Part shown: positions 1 through 9,218 of the stretch, piece after piece
Layout of the letters: every line of letters begins with the position of its first letter
How positions within the stretch are numbered: the stretch's first letter is position 1
From: a virus
Strand: one strand, 5' to 3'
Virus record (IMG/VR): IMGVR_UViG_3300020187_000145
Location: 1-29,735 of that record
DNA length: 29,735 bases
Position numbers and translations under genes: made by a program
The notes under the pieces: model-generated
What the model was told of the DNA's origin: nothing
Seen by the model: only the letters and a program-made list of their open reading frames with translations
Database searches by the model: none

Positions 1-949
1 AAGTAAAGGCCGCTTCTGCTCCGAAGTCGCCATTGTTATTATACTGAACTTGAGTGTTTGAACCTGCCGCTGATGTACCAAATGTTATAGCATCACCGTT
101 AGCATAGTAATAGTTGTCTGTCTTAACACCTAATGGTACTACGTTACCTGTTGTTGTTAAAACACCGCTACCGTCAACATTGAGAACGTTAGCATTTCCT
201 GCTGAACCTACTCTTATATCTCCGTTAAGTAATACACTTACGTTAGATGTACCGTTTGCGATCTTTGATGAATCTAAATCAGCAGAGCCACCGAATGTCC
301 AAGTTCCGCCGTCACCGTTAGTTAAAACGATATCGCCATCGCCATTTTCTGCTATAGAAGAAGTTCCTAAGAATATTGATGTACCAGAAAGATATAAATC
401 TTTCCAACGTGATGTTGTTGAGCCTAAATCATATGTAACATTTGCACTAGGAATAATATCACCAGTAATGCTTACATTACCAGGTAGTGATAAGTTTCCT
501 GTGCTTGGTAAGAAAGTAAAGCCAGAGTTACCAGTTAGTGTGCCGTTGTTATCATAGTAAACTTCATTTGGAGCCGCATTCTGAGATGTTCCGACTTCAA
601 TAAGAATACCATCAACTTCCAGTGTTCCATTAATTTCAATTGCTTCTGAATAAAGACCTTGAAAGTTTTCTGGAACTACGTATGACTCACCTGAAACGAT
701 GATATACGGCATTGGTGCCGCACTATCAGTTGTATTATCGGCAAATGATAAACCACCTGATCCATCAGTTGTTAAAACCTGGCCGGACGTACCACCAGTA
801 ATTGTTACATTACCGATGGGACCTAATTCTGTTAGTTCTGATACTATTAGATTTACTGGAGTTACATTACCAATGTTACTAACAACATCAATATCTGAGT
901 CTTGTCCGACCGAGAACCCAGATACCGAATTAAATGATCGTAATGCCAT
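1..949 (-). CDS. Tail-fibre-like structural protein, partial (C-terminus beyond window)
   Basis: The gene reads from an ATG at 949 leftwards off the window edge, giving 316 codons without a stop. The N-terminus (MALRSFNSVSGFSVGQ) carries the FNSV.GFSVG start motif shared with the genes starting at 6439 and 8041. It is followed by an NGTSNV module and, at the left edge, an AGSNTQVQYNNNG module. Such repeats are common in tail fibres of marine T4-like phages, so a role as a fibre or fibre-tip subunit is inferred. It lies 13 bases downstream of the next fibre gene and has an AAGGG ribosome site about 11 bases before ATG, so co-transcription is likely. The receptor-binding end is missing, so specificity cannot be judged. 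Confidence 0.8.
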   Translation of the reverse strand, partial: MALRSFNSVSGFSVGQDSDIDVVSNIGNVTPVNLIVSELTELGPIGNVTITGGTSGQVLTTDGSGGLSFADNTTDSAAPMPYIIVSGESYVVPENFQGLYSEAIEINGTLEVDGILIEVGTSQNAAPNEVYYDNNGTLTGNSGFTFLPSTGNLSLPGNVSITGDIIPSANVTYDLGSTTSRWKDLYLSGTSIFLGTSSIAENGDGDIVLTNGDGGTWTFGGSADLDSSKIANGTSNVSVLLNGDIRVGSAGNANVLNVDGSGVLTTTGNVVPLGVKTDNYYYANGDAITFGTSAAGSNTQVQYNNNGDFGAEAAFT

Positions 950-962
950 TGTAATTTATCCC

Positions 963-3900
963 TTAAATGCTTCTATATTGTGAAGTCCAAACAGTTGAGT
1001 TAGAACTTGCTGGAGTTGTACTCAATGCTATGTTCGCTCCTGATATTGCTACCGATAATGCTCCTGTAGTTGTTCCTATGAACGCTTGTCCATAGATACT
1101 AAAGTCAACAGTAGTTCCGTCGGTCACTGCTAAAACAGTTGCTACGCTATACTTGCTTCCTGCCGCATCGATGCTTTTAACTAAGAATTCTACTCCGTTA
1201 AGACCTGCTACTGGGAACTCAGCGATTACTTGCCCTGCTGTTACAGCAGTAGTAGTTGCTGTGTCAGCGCCTACTGTTGAAATCTCACTAGCACCTATGT
1301 TAACAACGCCTGCGATATTAGCATCACCACTTGAAGTGATTGATGTTAATGTTCCGACTGATGTAATATTTGGCTGAGCCGCTGTGTATACAGTACCTGC
1401 AACTAATGCGTTTGCAGATTGACCTGTTACATTTGCTCCTGCTACTGAATTTGCGACTGCCGCAAATGATACTTCGCCAGTTACGTTTGCGCCTACTACG
1501 TTAGATAGGCCGCCACCGTCACCAGTGAATAAGCCAGTGTTTGCTGTGAATGCTGGTGCTGTTAATGTACCAGTTGCTTTAATTGTTCCGCCGACTGTTA
1601 AACCAGTTGCGTCTACTACTGCAACATTGCTTGTACCGTCAACAGATAATGTGATGTTGCCATCTGCTGTTGCGATATCTACGTTAGATGTTCCGTTAGA
1701 AATACCTGATAGATTCAATCCAACAATGTTTCCAGCCGCAATGTTTGAGATACCGAAACCGTCACCATTAAAGATGCCTGCTGTTGTATCAATGTTTCCT
1801 GCTGTAGTTAAGTTGCCACCAGATACATTACCTGTTGCCGCTACTACGCCTGCTGTAGTGATGTTTCCACCAATGACATTACCAGTTACTTCTACAACAC
1901 CACCTGATGTCAAGTTGCCACCGTTTACATTACCTGTAGCGTCTACTAGACCGCCTGTGTTAATGTTTCCGCCGTCTACGTTGCCAGTTACGTCTAATGA
2001 TGTTAATGTTCCTACTGATGTTACGTTTGGTTGTGCCGCTGTTGTTAATGAACCTGCTACGTCTGTAAATGTACCTGTTGTACCTGCTACGTTTCCACCT
2101 GTTATGTTACCTGTTGCACTTACAACACCTGCTGTTGTTAAGTTACCACCTGCTACGTTACCAGTTGCTGTTAAACTTGTACCAGTTGCCTCTCCGATAT
2201 TTGGAGTAGTTAACTGAGCAGAAGTTTTAACAACTACGTTTCCACCTGAGATGTCTGTTGTTAAGTTATCAACGTTAACAGAGAATTCAGTACCAGTTAA
2301 TGTAAGACCTGCACCTGCTGTGAATGATCCTGCACCTGAGAACTGAACGAAAGTTACGTCTGAAGTACCAACTGTTGTTACCGGATCAGTCATTACCCAA
2401 CCAGTATCATTATATAATGTACCTTGTTGAACAAATACAAAGTCACCACCAGCCATTTCAGTTGGAGTGTCAAAGTCTGTTGCTCTTGTCAAAACAGTTG
2501 AACTTGTGTAAGTGTAGATACCATTATGTGCTGATGTTGATTCGTCTTTAATAACGATACGATCATCAGTTGATAATGTAACACCGTCTATTGCTGTTAA
2601 TGTTGAACCAGAAATTGTAAGTGTTGCTCCGACACCTGCTGTGCCGTTATCATATGTTACAGTACCACCTGACATAGTTGCCAGTGTACCAGTAGAGGCA
2701 GCCACTGCAGGTGCTTGAATAGCAAGACCTTGAGCAACGTCATCTACGTATTGTTTTGTTGCCGCATCTGTTGATACTGTAGGAGCTCCGAGTGATTCAA
2801 TTTTGAAACCACCAACGTGAACTTGTCCAGTTCCTGTAGGTCTAATTTCAACATAGTCATCTGATGAACCCGCTGTTAATGTTAAGTTACCTGTAGTACC
2901 TGTAACAGATGGAGTAATTATTGATCCAAATGTTCCTGTACCGTTTGCGTCAACGGTACCAGTAATGTCTAAGCCTGTTCCACTAATGACAGCAGTTGAG
3001 TTTCCTGCAGAAACTAAATCGATGTTGCCATTGTTTGTGATAGTGATGTTTGAGGTACCATCTATTAATGTACCTGTAAAGAATGATGCTGAAACTAAGT
3101 TTCCACCTGCTACATTACCAAAAGTACCGTTACCAGTTGCTTCAACTGCGCCTGCAGTAGTTAAGTTACCACCAGATACGTTACCAGTTGCGGATACAAC
3201 ACCTACTGTCGTAATATTTCCACCGATTACATTACCTGTTGCTTCAACTACGCCTGCAGTAGTGATGTTTCCACCTGCTACGTTTCCTGTTGCAGAAACA
3301 AGTCCTACAGTAGTTAAGTTACCACCGATTACATTACCAGTTACTTCTACAACACCTGCTGATGTTAAGTTAGAACCAGATACATTACCTGTGAATGTAC
3401 CTACACCAGTAGCAATGATTCCAGTAGAATCAATATTTGCTATTAGTGCGCCATCAACGTTTAATTCAATGTTACCGTCTACATTTGGTATACGAACATT
3501 AGATGTTCCGTTTTGTATGCCTGAAGCATCGATACCTGTTAACTGAGAACCATTACCATAAAAATATGATGCTGTGATGTTACCTGATGTTGTTACTTGA
3601 CCTGTACCATTTGCAACAAGAACGATATTAGCATTTGTATCTTGTCCAGTGATAGTCTGATCTGTAATATCTAAGTTACCAATCTGTGAATCAGGTAAGT
3701 TATTAACGCCTGTTTTACCAATGTATCTGTAACCTACGATGTAAAGAACTTTACTACTTGTTAAGGCAGCCGGAATTGTTTCTCCGATAAAGTTAAGGAC
3801 ACCTGATTGATAGTTATAAAAGAACTCACCTGTTCCACCTGAACCTGCCGCAAATATTTGCGTACCAGTTGAAGTTGGATCTGCGGCGCCGGTATCATCT

Positions 3901-4238
3901 ACATAGACTTTAACAGAATATGTAGAACCAAATTCTGCTGGGATCCAGTAAGTTAAACTAGTCTTCCATGTAGGGTAAACACCCCCAACTGGTACAGTAG
4001 TATTATCTGCTGTACACTCGACTGCACTTGATCCTGTATATGCTTGAACAATACTAGTAACGGCTGCCGCTGTTCCTGGTATCTGATCAGCCTGAGTCCA
4101 TAGAGTATCACCACGATTAAGTAGTGGACTTGCTATGGCTTCGTTACTAGGACTTTTATTACCTTCTGTGTCAGTTTTTGTGACACCGAAAGCCTGTTTA
4201 TAAAGTAAGTCTACTTTTTGTGAAATTGGTATACTCAT
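963..4238 (-). CDS. Large modular tail-fibre / virion structural protein (1091 aa)
   Basis: The N-terminal part (about residues 1-190, beginning MSIPISQKVDLLYKQAFGVT) matches the attachment domain I recognise from virion structural proteins of marine T4-like phages. After it come tandem 17-residue repeats of the form TTxGxVxATGNVxGGNx, at about residues 286-380 and again about 690-820. NGTSNV modules are interspersed. A conserved fibre segment at about 480-640 starts with DAATKQYVDD and includes NGIYTYT and LTRATDFD. A C-terminal beta-rich domain (about 960-1091) follows and resembles the end of the 6512-8041 product. Only two bases separate this gene from the preceding stop, and the ribosome site is weak, suggesting translational coupling. 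A long, repetitive, beta-helical fibre shaft is inferred. Confidence 0.82.
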   Translation of the reverse strand: MSIPISQKVDLLYKQAFGVTKTDTEGNKSPSNEAIASPLLNRGDTLWTQADQIPGTAAAVTSIVQAYTGSSAVECTADNTTVPVGGVYPTWKTSLTYWIPAEFGSTYSVKVYVDDTGAADPTSTGTQIFAAGSGGTGEFFYNYQSGVLNFIGETIPAALTSSKVLYIVGYRYIGKTGVNNLPDSQIGNLDITDQTITGQDTNANIVLVANGTGQVTTSGNITASYFYGNGSQLTGIDASGIQNGTSNVRIPNVDGNIELNVDGALIANIDSTGIIATGVGTFTGNVSGSNLTSAGVVEVTGNVIGGNLTTVGLVSATGNVAGGNITTAGVVEATGNVIGGNITTVGVVSATGNVSGGNLTTAGAVEATGNGTFGNVAGGNLVSASFFTGTLIDGTSNITITNNGNIDLVSAGNSTAVISGTGLDITGTVDANGTGTFGSIITPSVTGTTGNLTLTAGSSDDYVEIRPTGTGQVHVGGFKIESLGAPTVSTDAATKQYVDDVAQGLAIQAPAVAASTGTLATMSGGTVTYDNGTAGVGATLTISGSTLTAIDGVTLSTDDRIVIKDESTSAHNGIYTYTSSTVLTRATDFDTPTEMAGGDFVFVQQGTLYNDTGWVMTDPVTTVGTSDVTFVQFSGAGSFTAGAGLTLTGTEFSVNVDNLTTDISGGNVVVKTSAQLTTPNIGEATGTSLTATGNVAGGNLTTAGVVSATGNITGGNVAGTTGTFTDVAGSLTTAAQPNVTSVGTLTSLDVTGNVDGGNINTGGLVDATGNVNGGNLTSGGVVEVTGNVIGGNITTAGVVAATGNVSGGNLTTAGNIDTTAGIFNGDGFGISNIAAGNIVGLNLSGISNGTSNVDIATADGNITLSVDGTSNVAVVDATGLTVGGTIKATGTLTAPAFTANTGLFTGDGGGLSNVVGANVTGEVSFAAVANSVAGANVTGQSANALVAGTVYTAAQPNITSVGTLTSITSSGDANIAGVVNIGASEISTVGADTATTTAVTAGQVIAEFPVAGLNGVEFLVKSIDAAGSKYSVATVLAVTDGTTVDFSIYGQAFIGTTTGALSVAISGANIALSTTPASSNSTVWTSQYRSI
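1783..3379. repeat. Dispersed 51-base (17-residue) repeat arrays in the large fibre gene
   Basis: Coding units of 17 residues (TTxGxVxATGNVxGGNx) form an array at about 3097-3379, a second at about 1783-1965, and a short run at about 2085-2165. DNA is similar but diverged between units, consistent with a repeating beta-strand coil in the fibre shaft. Confidence 0.8.
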
Positions 4239-4240
4239 AA

Positions 4241-6439
4241 TTAATTACTCGCTGATTCTAATGATAATGCTGATACAGATTGACCCGATGTCAATTTAAT
4301 ACGAACATATATTTCGTTGGTTGATGTTGAAGATGAACTAACTGTTCCGAATGTTGCTGTTGTTGACTCATTTGATACTGAACTACCTGTAGTTACTGTA
4401 CCACCTAATGCACAACCGTCACTTCCGTTACCGCCTGCTCCGATGTTTGCTCCTGGAATACCTGATCCTGCATATGCAGTTGACATATCTAACCAACCAT
4501 TGCTTGAAGATGTACTATCAATGTCTGATCCTGGAAGAGCGATCCATAAACCTGCAATTGTTCCTGAAAATTTAACGTCAAATTTAGATACTGAAGTTCT
4601 GATAAATTTAAATGTAAAGTACTGATCAGATGCTTGACCGCTTAAGTCTGGTCCAGTTGGGAAATACCCAGTTGAATAGTCTGTGTCATCGTGGCTTAAA
4701 GAGTCTGCTACTACTGTAGCATCATACGTCTCTAAAGGGCCTGTCTGACTGTTGAATACTGTTGCACTTGCAGAGAAAGTCGGTGTATCTGTTGAACCTG
4801 GGTTTGCAATACGTTGTGCTAAACCAGAACCAGAACCGATTGTTGATCCAATATAAACATTTGCTTCTTCGATTCTGCTTGAAGAAGATGAAGTACCTGT
4901 TTTATAAAGAACTGTTCCTGCAGGACTTAGTGAACTAGATCCTGATGCATAACTGTTAGTAACACTAACTGATGGTCCAGATGCACTTGATCCGAATCCT
5001 GATATGATTGATGCTGTTGTGCTAACTGCTTGACTACCAGATGCTACGTGTAAGTTTTGTGCTAATGGAGTTGTTACTCCTGCACCTGCATAACTTACAG
5101 TAACTGGGGAAGCAAATGCTCCGCCGCTTGATCCTGTTGCGAAGTTATCACTTGTTGGATACATATCGCCAGATAGTCTGTTAACGCTATAGTCAATGTC
5201 CCATGCCGTAGCACTTGTATAATGAGGAACTGTTGAACTATATTCTAATGTTGGTGTTGAGTCTGCTGTGAATGTTACAGCCGTAAACTGAGGTGTTCCA
5301 GGACTCGATGAATCATAGTACCAGTCAGGAGTGTTTGAATCACTTGCCGCTGAGTCTGTGATCTGTACTTCGTTCCAACCTGCTGGGATAGAAGAACCTG
5401 CTGAGTCTGCTGTAAAGACTGACCAGAAGCCTGCCGCTACGTTTGAATCAACTTCGTTGTAGTCAACGTTGTTTGTGATAATCAAGTTACTGTATGTACC
5501 ATTACCATCTAAAGATGTTGTTAATGTACGTGAACCTGCATCTACACCATTTAACTCTAATGTGATCGTACCCGAGTCACCTGGACCAGAGTTTGAAATT
5601 GCATTTGTTGTGTAAGTGCTTGATCTTCTTACTTTAGTAACTGTTGTTCCACCTGCTACTGATTTACCACCAGTGGCTGTGTTATCAGTCTGTGTAAAGT
5701 TTGTCATACGATATGTTGATAAACTTTGAACTGATAAAGTACCATTTGGGAAAGGGGGAGGACTACTTGGAACTAACTTTCCTAATACAGTGTTTAACTG
5801 TGCAATTGAATTAGAGACCGATGATGCTGTAGTTAAAGTTAGTGCGTTAGATGTAAGATTTCCTTGAGTCGGAGTACCTAGTGCTATATCAATAGCACCT
5901 GTTGTACTTGGGACTGTAACTATTCCAGATACGTTTAATGTACCTGCTATGTTTGATCCTGTTCCAGAAACTGTTAAGATAGCCGCATTACCTGCAACTC
6001 CTACTGTGACATTGCCATCTGAAGCGGCGATGTCTACATTAGATGTACCGTTTGAAATTGATGAAAGATCAAGTCCAACAATATTACCTGCCGCAATATT
6101 TGATATGCCTGCACCGTCACCAGTAATAATACCAGTTGAAACAGTGATATTACCTGTTAAGTCTAAGTTAGCAGTATCTTTGTCGAATGTAAAGGCCGCT
6201 GAACCGCCGAATGACTCATCGTCATTAAACTGAATTGCTGTGTTTGAGCCGCCTGGGTCAGATAAGTCCCAAGGTGTGCCGTTTGCGTAGTATAGGTTAT
6301 CGGTTAAGACTCCCAATGCGGTTATATTTGCAGTAAAATCAGCACCGTTCGTAGTGATTCTACCATTTGCAAGGATAATGTTAGCGGGAGTTTCTCCGAC
6401 TGAGAATCCTGCTACTGAATTGAATGGTTTAATTGCCAT
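4241..6439 (-). CDS. Tail-fibre-like structural protein with conserved C-terminal domain (732 aa)
   Basis: It starts MAIKPFNSVAGFSVGETP, the shared fibre N-terminal motif. A GGSNTAIQFNDD module lies near residue 67 and an NGTSNV module near 130. The Ser/Thr/Gly-rich middle has no transmembrane or signal features. The last ~170 residues (FTFKFIRTSVSKFDVKFSG, then a GWLDMSTAYAGSGIPG stretch, ending LTSGQSVSALSLESASN) match a C-terminal domain that recurs in marine cyanophage fibre proteins. The role is probably a fibre or short tail spike, with the C-terminus the likely receptor-facing part (inference). A GATAAATA late promoter lies about 46 bases upstream of the start. Confidence 0.8.
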   Translation of the reverse strand: MAIKPFNSVAGFSVGETPANIILANGRITTNGADFTANITALGVLTDNLYYANGTPWDLSDPGGSNTAIQFNDDESFGGSAAFTFDKDTANLDLTGNITVSTGIITGDGAGISNIAAGNIVGLDLSSISNGTSNVDIAASDGNVTVGVAGNAAILTVSGTGSNIAGTLNVSGIVTVPSTTGAIDIALGTPTQGNLTSNALTLTTASSVSNSIAQLNTVLGKLVPSSPPPFPNGTLSVQSLSTYRMTNFTQTDNTATGGKSVAGGTTVTKVRRSSTYTTNAISNSGPGDSGTITLELNGVDAGSRTLTTSLDGNGTYSNLIITNNVDYNEVDSNVAAGFWSVFTADSAGSSIPAGWNEVQITDSAASDSNTPDWYYDSSSPGTPQFTAVTFTADSTPTLEYSSTVPHYTSATAWDIDYSVNRLSGDMYPTSDNFATGSSGGAFASPVTVSYAGAGVTTPLAQNLHVASGSQAVSTTASIISGFGSSASGPSVSVTNSYASGSSSLSPAGTVLYKTGTSSSSSRIEEANVYIGSTIGSGSGLAQRIANPGSTDTPTFSASATVFNSQTGPLETYDATVVADSLSHDDTDYSTGYFPTGPDLSGQASDQYFTFKFIRTSVSKFDVKFSGTIAGLWIALPGSDIDSTSSSNGWLDMSTAYAGSGIPGANIGAGGNGSDGCALGGTVTTGSSVSNESTTATFGTVSSSSTSTNEIYVRIKLTSGQSVSALSLESASN

Positions 6440-6484
6440 TTTGTGAGTCTCCGTTAATTTGTATTGTGTAATACTTTATATGCT

Positions 6485-6492
6485 TATTTATC
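6485..6492 (-). promoter_or_regulatory. Late promoter GATAAATA for the 4241-6439 gene
   Basis: The minus strand reads GATAAATA, one base from the T4 late consensus TATAAATA that the gp55 sigma factor recognises. Predicted transcription start is near 6479, giving a leader of about 40 bases. Confidence 0.6.
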
Positions 6493-6511
6493 ATAGTTAT
6501 TTTTAAATGCT

Positions 6512-8041
6512 CTATGAGGCGTACCTTTCTATCATTATTTTATAATTGGTTGAATTGGTCGTTGCAGGGGTAACATTTAGTACGACTTTAGGGTCTCTAA
6601 ATGCTGTTCCTGGGGTATATGCCGCACTAAAATCTCCAACTACCCCACCTACGAACAATGCACTTGTTTCATTATAATTTACTTCAGTACCATAGTATAC
6701 AGCACTGATTTTAGACGTTTGTCTTCTTCCAGTAGTAGCATCTGTGGCTATAATTGTATAGTCAATCGCAGAAACTTCTGCCGCATCAACTATATAAAGT
6801 TCTGTTTCTGTTGTTGTTGTCGTAGTTGCAAAGTAAATCTCACTCGTTCTGAATGTAAACGACCCAGATCCGATCGTAATTACGTTTGCTTCTACTTCAG
6901 TTGCAAATACAACTTTGTTAGTAACAGTATTGAATGTCATGTAAGGCGAGGCGCCAAACGTTCCTTCACTGTTAAACTGTATTTGTGTATTTGAGCCACC
7001 AGGCGTGCCGTTTCCACCACCGCCTCCAGCAGTCCAAGATAAAGCACCTGCTCCATCTGTTGATAACACTTGACCGTTCAATCCACCATCGATATGTAAG
7101 TTAGCAATTGCTAGATTAACATTTGGAGAGTTATAAAGTTGAACGTTTCCTGCGGCTGATATGTTTGCACCTGATGCAAACGTTACATTGCCGTTGAACT
7201 GAGAAGTTTCACTAATCAGTAATGTATCTGCTCCTAAACTTGCCGATGCACTTATATCAGTGGCATTAATTGATGTACTAACTATTAATGATGTAAGTGT
7301 TCCAACAGATGTGATATTAGGCTGTGCCGATTCTACTACATTCCCGGCATAATTAGCAAAGTTTGCATCGATTGCAGGTAACGCAGAGAACACACCGTTA
7401 CCATAAAGAACGTTTGTTGTTGAACCAGTTAAATCAATTGTTGCAATGTTTCCTAATCCAGTAACATTCGCAACTTGAACGTTTGATATGTTTCCACCTT
7501 CACCAGCAATCGATGTTGCTGTTAAAAGATCAGTATCTAAGTCATATACAAAGCCTGCGTCTCCAGCAAAAACACCTGCGTTATTAAACTGAACTTGAGT
7601 GTTTGCTCCACCAGGGACACCATTACCACCGCCACCACCTGTTTGTGCAGTCCATGATAAAGCACCCGCACCGTCTGTTTGTAAGACATATCCATTGTCA
7701 CCGCCGGATATTGTGACATTAGTAACATCGCCTAGATCAGATGCGCCTGCTACTAAACTGACTGCTGTTGTGACTCCAGTTGATGCATTGAATGTTAAAG
7801 ATGCACTTGCTCCTAGTTCTCCATTGTTATTATATTGAACTTGAGTGTTTGAACCTGCAGGTTCACTAGAGAATGGTTGTCCGTTGGCGTAGTAATAAGC
7901 ATTTGCGAAGACGGTATTAGATGTTACGTTTCCTGTAGGTACGACTACGTTTGTAGTGACGTTACCAGATGCATCAACAACTTGAACTGGAGGCCAGTTA
8001 GCTGAGAATCCACCTAGGGAATTAAAATTTTCTGAGGCCAT
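6512..8041 (-). CDS. Tail-fibre-like structural protein (509 aa)
   Basis: It begins MASENFNSLGGFSANWPP, a variant of the shared fibre start motif. Three copies of the (A/G)G(S/A)NTQ(V/I)Q(Y/F)N module occur, near residues 65, 145 and 345. Glycine-rich linkers and TDGAGALSWTA motifs also occur twice. The C-terminal ~120 residues form a beta-rich domain ending NYKIMIERYAS, similar in layout to the end of the 963-4238 product. The family is typical of marine T4-like tail fibres; virion location is inferred. A CATAAATA late promoter precedes it, and a GGAAG ribosome site lies about 12 bases before the ATG. It is the first gene of the fibre block in transcription order. Confidence 0.78.
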   Translation of the reverse strand: MASENFNSLGGFSANWPPVQVVDASGNVTTNVVVPTGNVTSNTVFANAYYYANGQPFSSEPAGSNTQVQYNNNGELGASASLTFNASTGVTTAVSLVAGASDLGDVTNVTISGGDNGYVLQTDGAGALSWTAQTGGGGGNGVPGGANTQVQFNNAGVFAGDAGFVYDLDTDLLTATSIAGEGGNISNVQVANVTGLGNIATIDLTGSTTNVLYGNGVFSALPAIDANFANYAGNVVESAQPNITSVGTLTSLIVSTSINATDISASASLGADTLLISETSQFNGNVTFASGANISAAGNVQLYNSPNVNLAIANLHIDGGLNGQVLSTDGAGALSWTAGGGGGNGTPGGSNTQIQFNSEGTFGASPYMTFNTVTNKVVFATEVEANVITIGSGSFTFRTSEIYFATTTTTTETELYIVDAAEVSAIDYTIIATDATTGRRQTSKISAVYYGTEVNYNETSALFVGGVVGDFSAAYTPGTAFRDPKVVLNVTPATTNSTNYKIMIERYAS

Positions 8042-8067
8042 TAATATAATCTTCCATTATGTCTTAG

Positions 8068-8075
8068 TATTTATG
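8068..8075 (-). promoter_or_regulatory. Late promoter CATAAATA for the 6512-8041 gene
   Basis: The minus strand reads CATAAATA, one base from the T4 late consensus. Predicted start is near 8062 with a leader of about 21 bases. It lies back-to-back with the plus-strand late promoter at 8125. Confidence 0.6.
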
Positions 8076-8124
8076 ATTATAGGTTTTCTTTTATCCCCAA
8101 TAAAAGCACTGAGGAGCACTTTTT

Positions 8125-8132
8125 TATAAATA
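8125..8132 (+). promoter_or_regulatory. Late promoter TATAAATA, 5 bases before the ATG at 8138
   Basis: This is a perfect T4 late consensus. In T4 the octamer spans about -13 to -6, which places +1 on the A of the ATG at 8138. No Shine-Dalgarno lies at a usable distance; GAGGAG at 8111-8116 is 21 bases away and upstream of the promoter. A leaderless transcript is inferred. Confidence 0.6.
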
Positions 8133-8137
8133 CATGT

Positions 8138-8506
8138 ATGATTACGACACAACCCAGTAGGCCTCTATGTTCTCACTGTAAATTTACATTGTCAAAGCCC
8201 AATGGAAAGAGCAAACATGGCTTCCAAAAGTGGCACAAATACTGTGTAGATTGTGCTAAGGCTATGTACAATAAAAGATTCAAACACATACAACATAAAA
8301 AAATGCAATGTGAAGAGTGTGATTTTATTCCGCAAGATAAAGTACAACTAGATTTAGTGTACAAGGACGGGAAGACTAGCAATAAAAAGAAAAGTAATTT
8401 AATTACTTTGTGTGCTAACTGTTCCAGACTTCATAATAAAAAGGTACGAAAATTTAAGAAATCTATTATTGATCTCCCAGTAGATTCAGATATGAGAATT
8501 AGTTAG
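8138..8506 (+). CDS. Small zinc-finger protein with degenerate HNH fold (122 aa)
   Basis: Four CxxC pairs are visible: C11/C14, C36/C39, C58/C61 and C92/C95. The C-terminal half has the layout of an HNH domain: CEEC, then LDLVYKDGKTSN, then NLITLCANCSRLHNK. In active HNH nucleases the second segment normally carries a His-His pair before the D-G. Here V74-Y75 occupy that place, so the first catalytic histidine seems lost. The protein is rich in lysine (KKxxxxKK clusters), fitting nucleic-acid binding. It is therefore more likely a structural zinc or DNA-binding protein than an active homing nuclease, though this is not certain. Its 3' end overlaps the convergent gene by 8 bases. Confidence 0.75.
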   Translation: MITTQPSRPLCSHCKFTLSKPNGKSKHGFQKWHKYCVDCAKAMYNKRFKHIQHKKMQCEECDFIPQDKVQLDLVYKDGKTSNKKKSNLITLCANCSRLHNKKVRKFKKSIIDLPVDSDMRIS

Positions 8507-9218
8507 CGATTTCGTCTATCTTATTAGTCCAATGATTCCAATACTTGGCTAGATATTCTCTATTGTATCCTGGCAAGTCTAGTATATCATAGAGTTCTTT
8601 GACTGCATCTAATGTTTCTGTTTCGGATTCATATTTACGCACATCAAATTTATAAATGATATTGTCTAGTTTTGACATTTCTTCTAGTTCAGCAGGATGA
8701 CTATCTAATGCTTTTAGATAAGTTCTAAGAAATGGATCGTCTTGTGTTCTTTTTGTAACAAACTCTTCTACGTCAGTAAACAATATAATTTTAGCATTCT
8801 TCCAAATCTTTACGATTTCTAATACTTCTGGCATAAAATGAGATGCTATAAAGAACTTATAGTCGCTTTCTGTTACGTCTTTTACATAAGAATGAAACGA
8901 GATTCCTCTCCATGGGTCAATGTAGTCTCTCTTTTCAAAACCAAAGAATGATTTATCAGTGAGATTTAGATCATTCCAAACAATGCCTTTTCGATTTAAT
9001 TGTATCTGGCCCAGCAAGTAGTCTAATTTATCTTCGACTGAAAACTCGCCTGCAATTTGTGCTTCTGCTAATTGTTTGTCCTGAAATAGTGCATTATCAT
9101 TTAAGCCTAAGCAATTAGCCATAAATTTTCCACCAGAGTAATTATGATACCATATAATAACTAAATTATCAGTATCTAAATTACATTCTTCAGGTTTGAC
9201 TCTGACTCTATTCGACAA
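8499..9218 (-). CDS. Divergent sulfotransferase-like P-loop protein (239 aa)
   Basis: The start is a TTG at 9218; no ATG or GTG start precedes the conserved part, so this start is likely but not proven. Near the N-terminus, NLVIIWYHNYSGGKFMANCL has the beta-strand plus Gly-rich loop layout of sulfotransferase/kinase folds. A later stretch, AKIILFTDVEEFVTKR, sits where sulfotransferases have the 3'-phosphate binding strand (usually R-N/D-P...). The Arg and Ser of that motif are not preserved. The C-terminus, LPGYNREYLAKYWNHWTNKI, resembles ends of small marine-phage proteins of this kind. The gene overlaps the upstream 9208-10188 gene by 11 bases and should share its sigma-70 promoter. Substrate unknown. 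Confidence 0.6.
   Translation of the reverse strand: MSNRVRVKPEECNLDTDNLVIIWYHNYSGGKFMANCLGLNDNALFQDKQLAEAQIAGEFSVEDKLDYLLGQIQLNRKGIVWNDLNLTDKSFFGFEKRDYIDPWRGISFHSYVKDVTESDYKFFIASHFMPEVLEIVKIWKNAKIILFTDVEEFVTKRTQDDPFLRTYLKALDSHPAELEEMSKLDNIIYKFDVRKYESETETLDAVKELYDILDLPGYNREYLAKYWNHWTNKIDEIAN

Noticed and set aside
114-3546. Plus-strand open frames, Pro/Val-rich, across the fibre genes
   Set aside because: They are mirror frames of the minus-strand fibre genes, whose repeats and family matches are clear.
8101-8124. AGCACT-GAGG-AGCACT upstream of 8138 considered as a terminator stem
   Set aside because: It is a direct repeat, not inverted, so it cannot form that hairpin.
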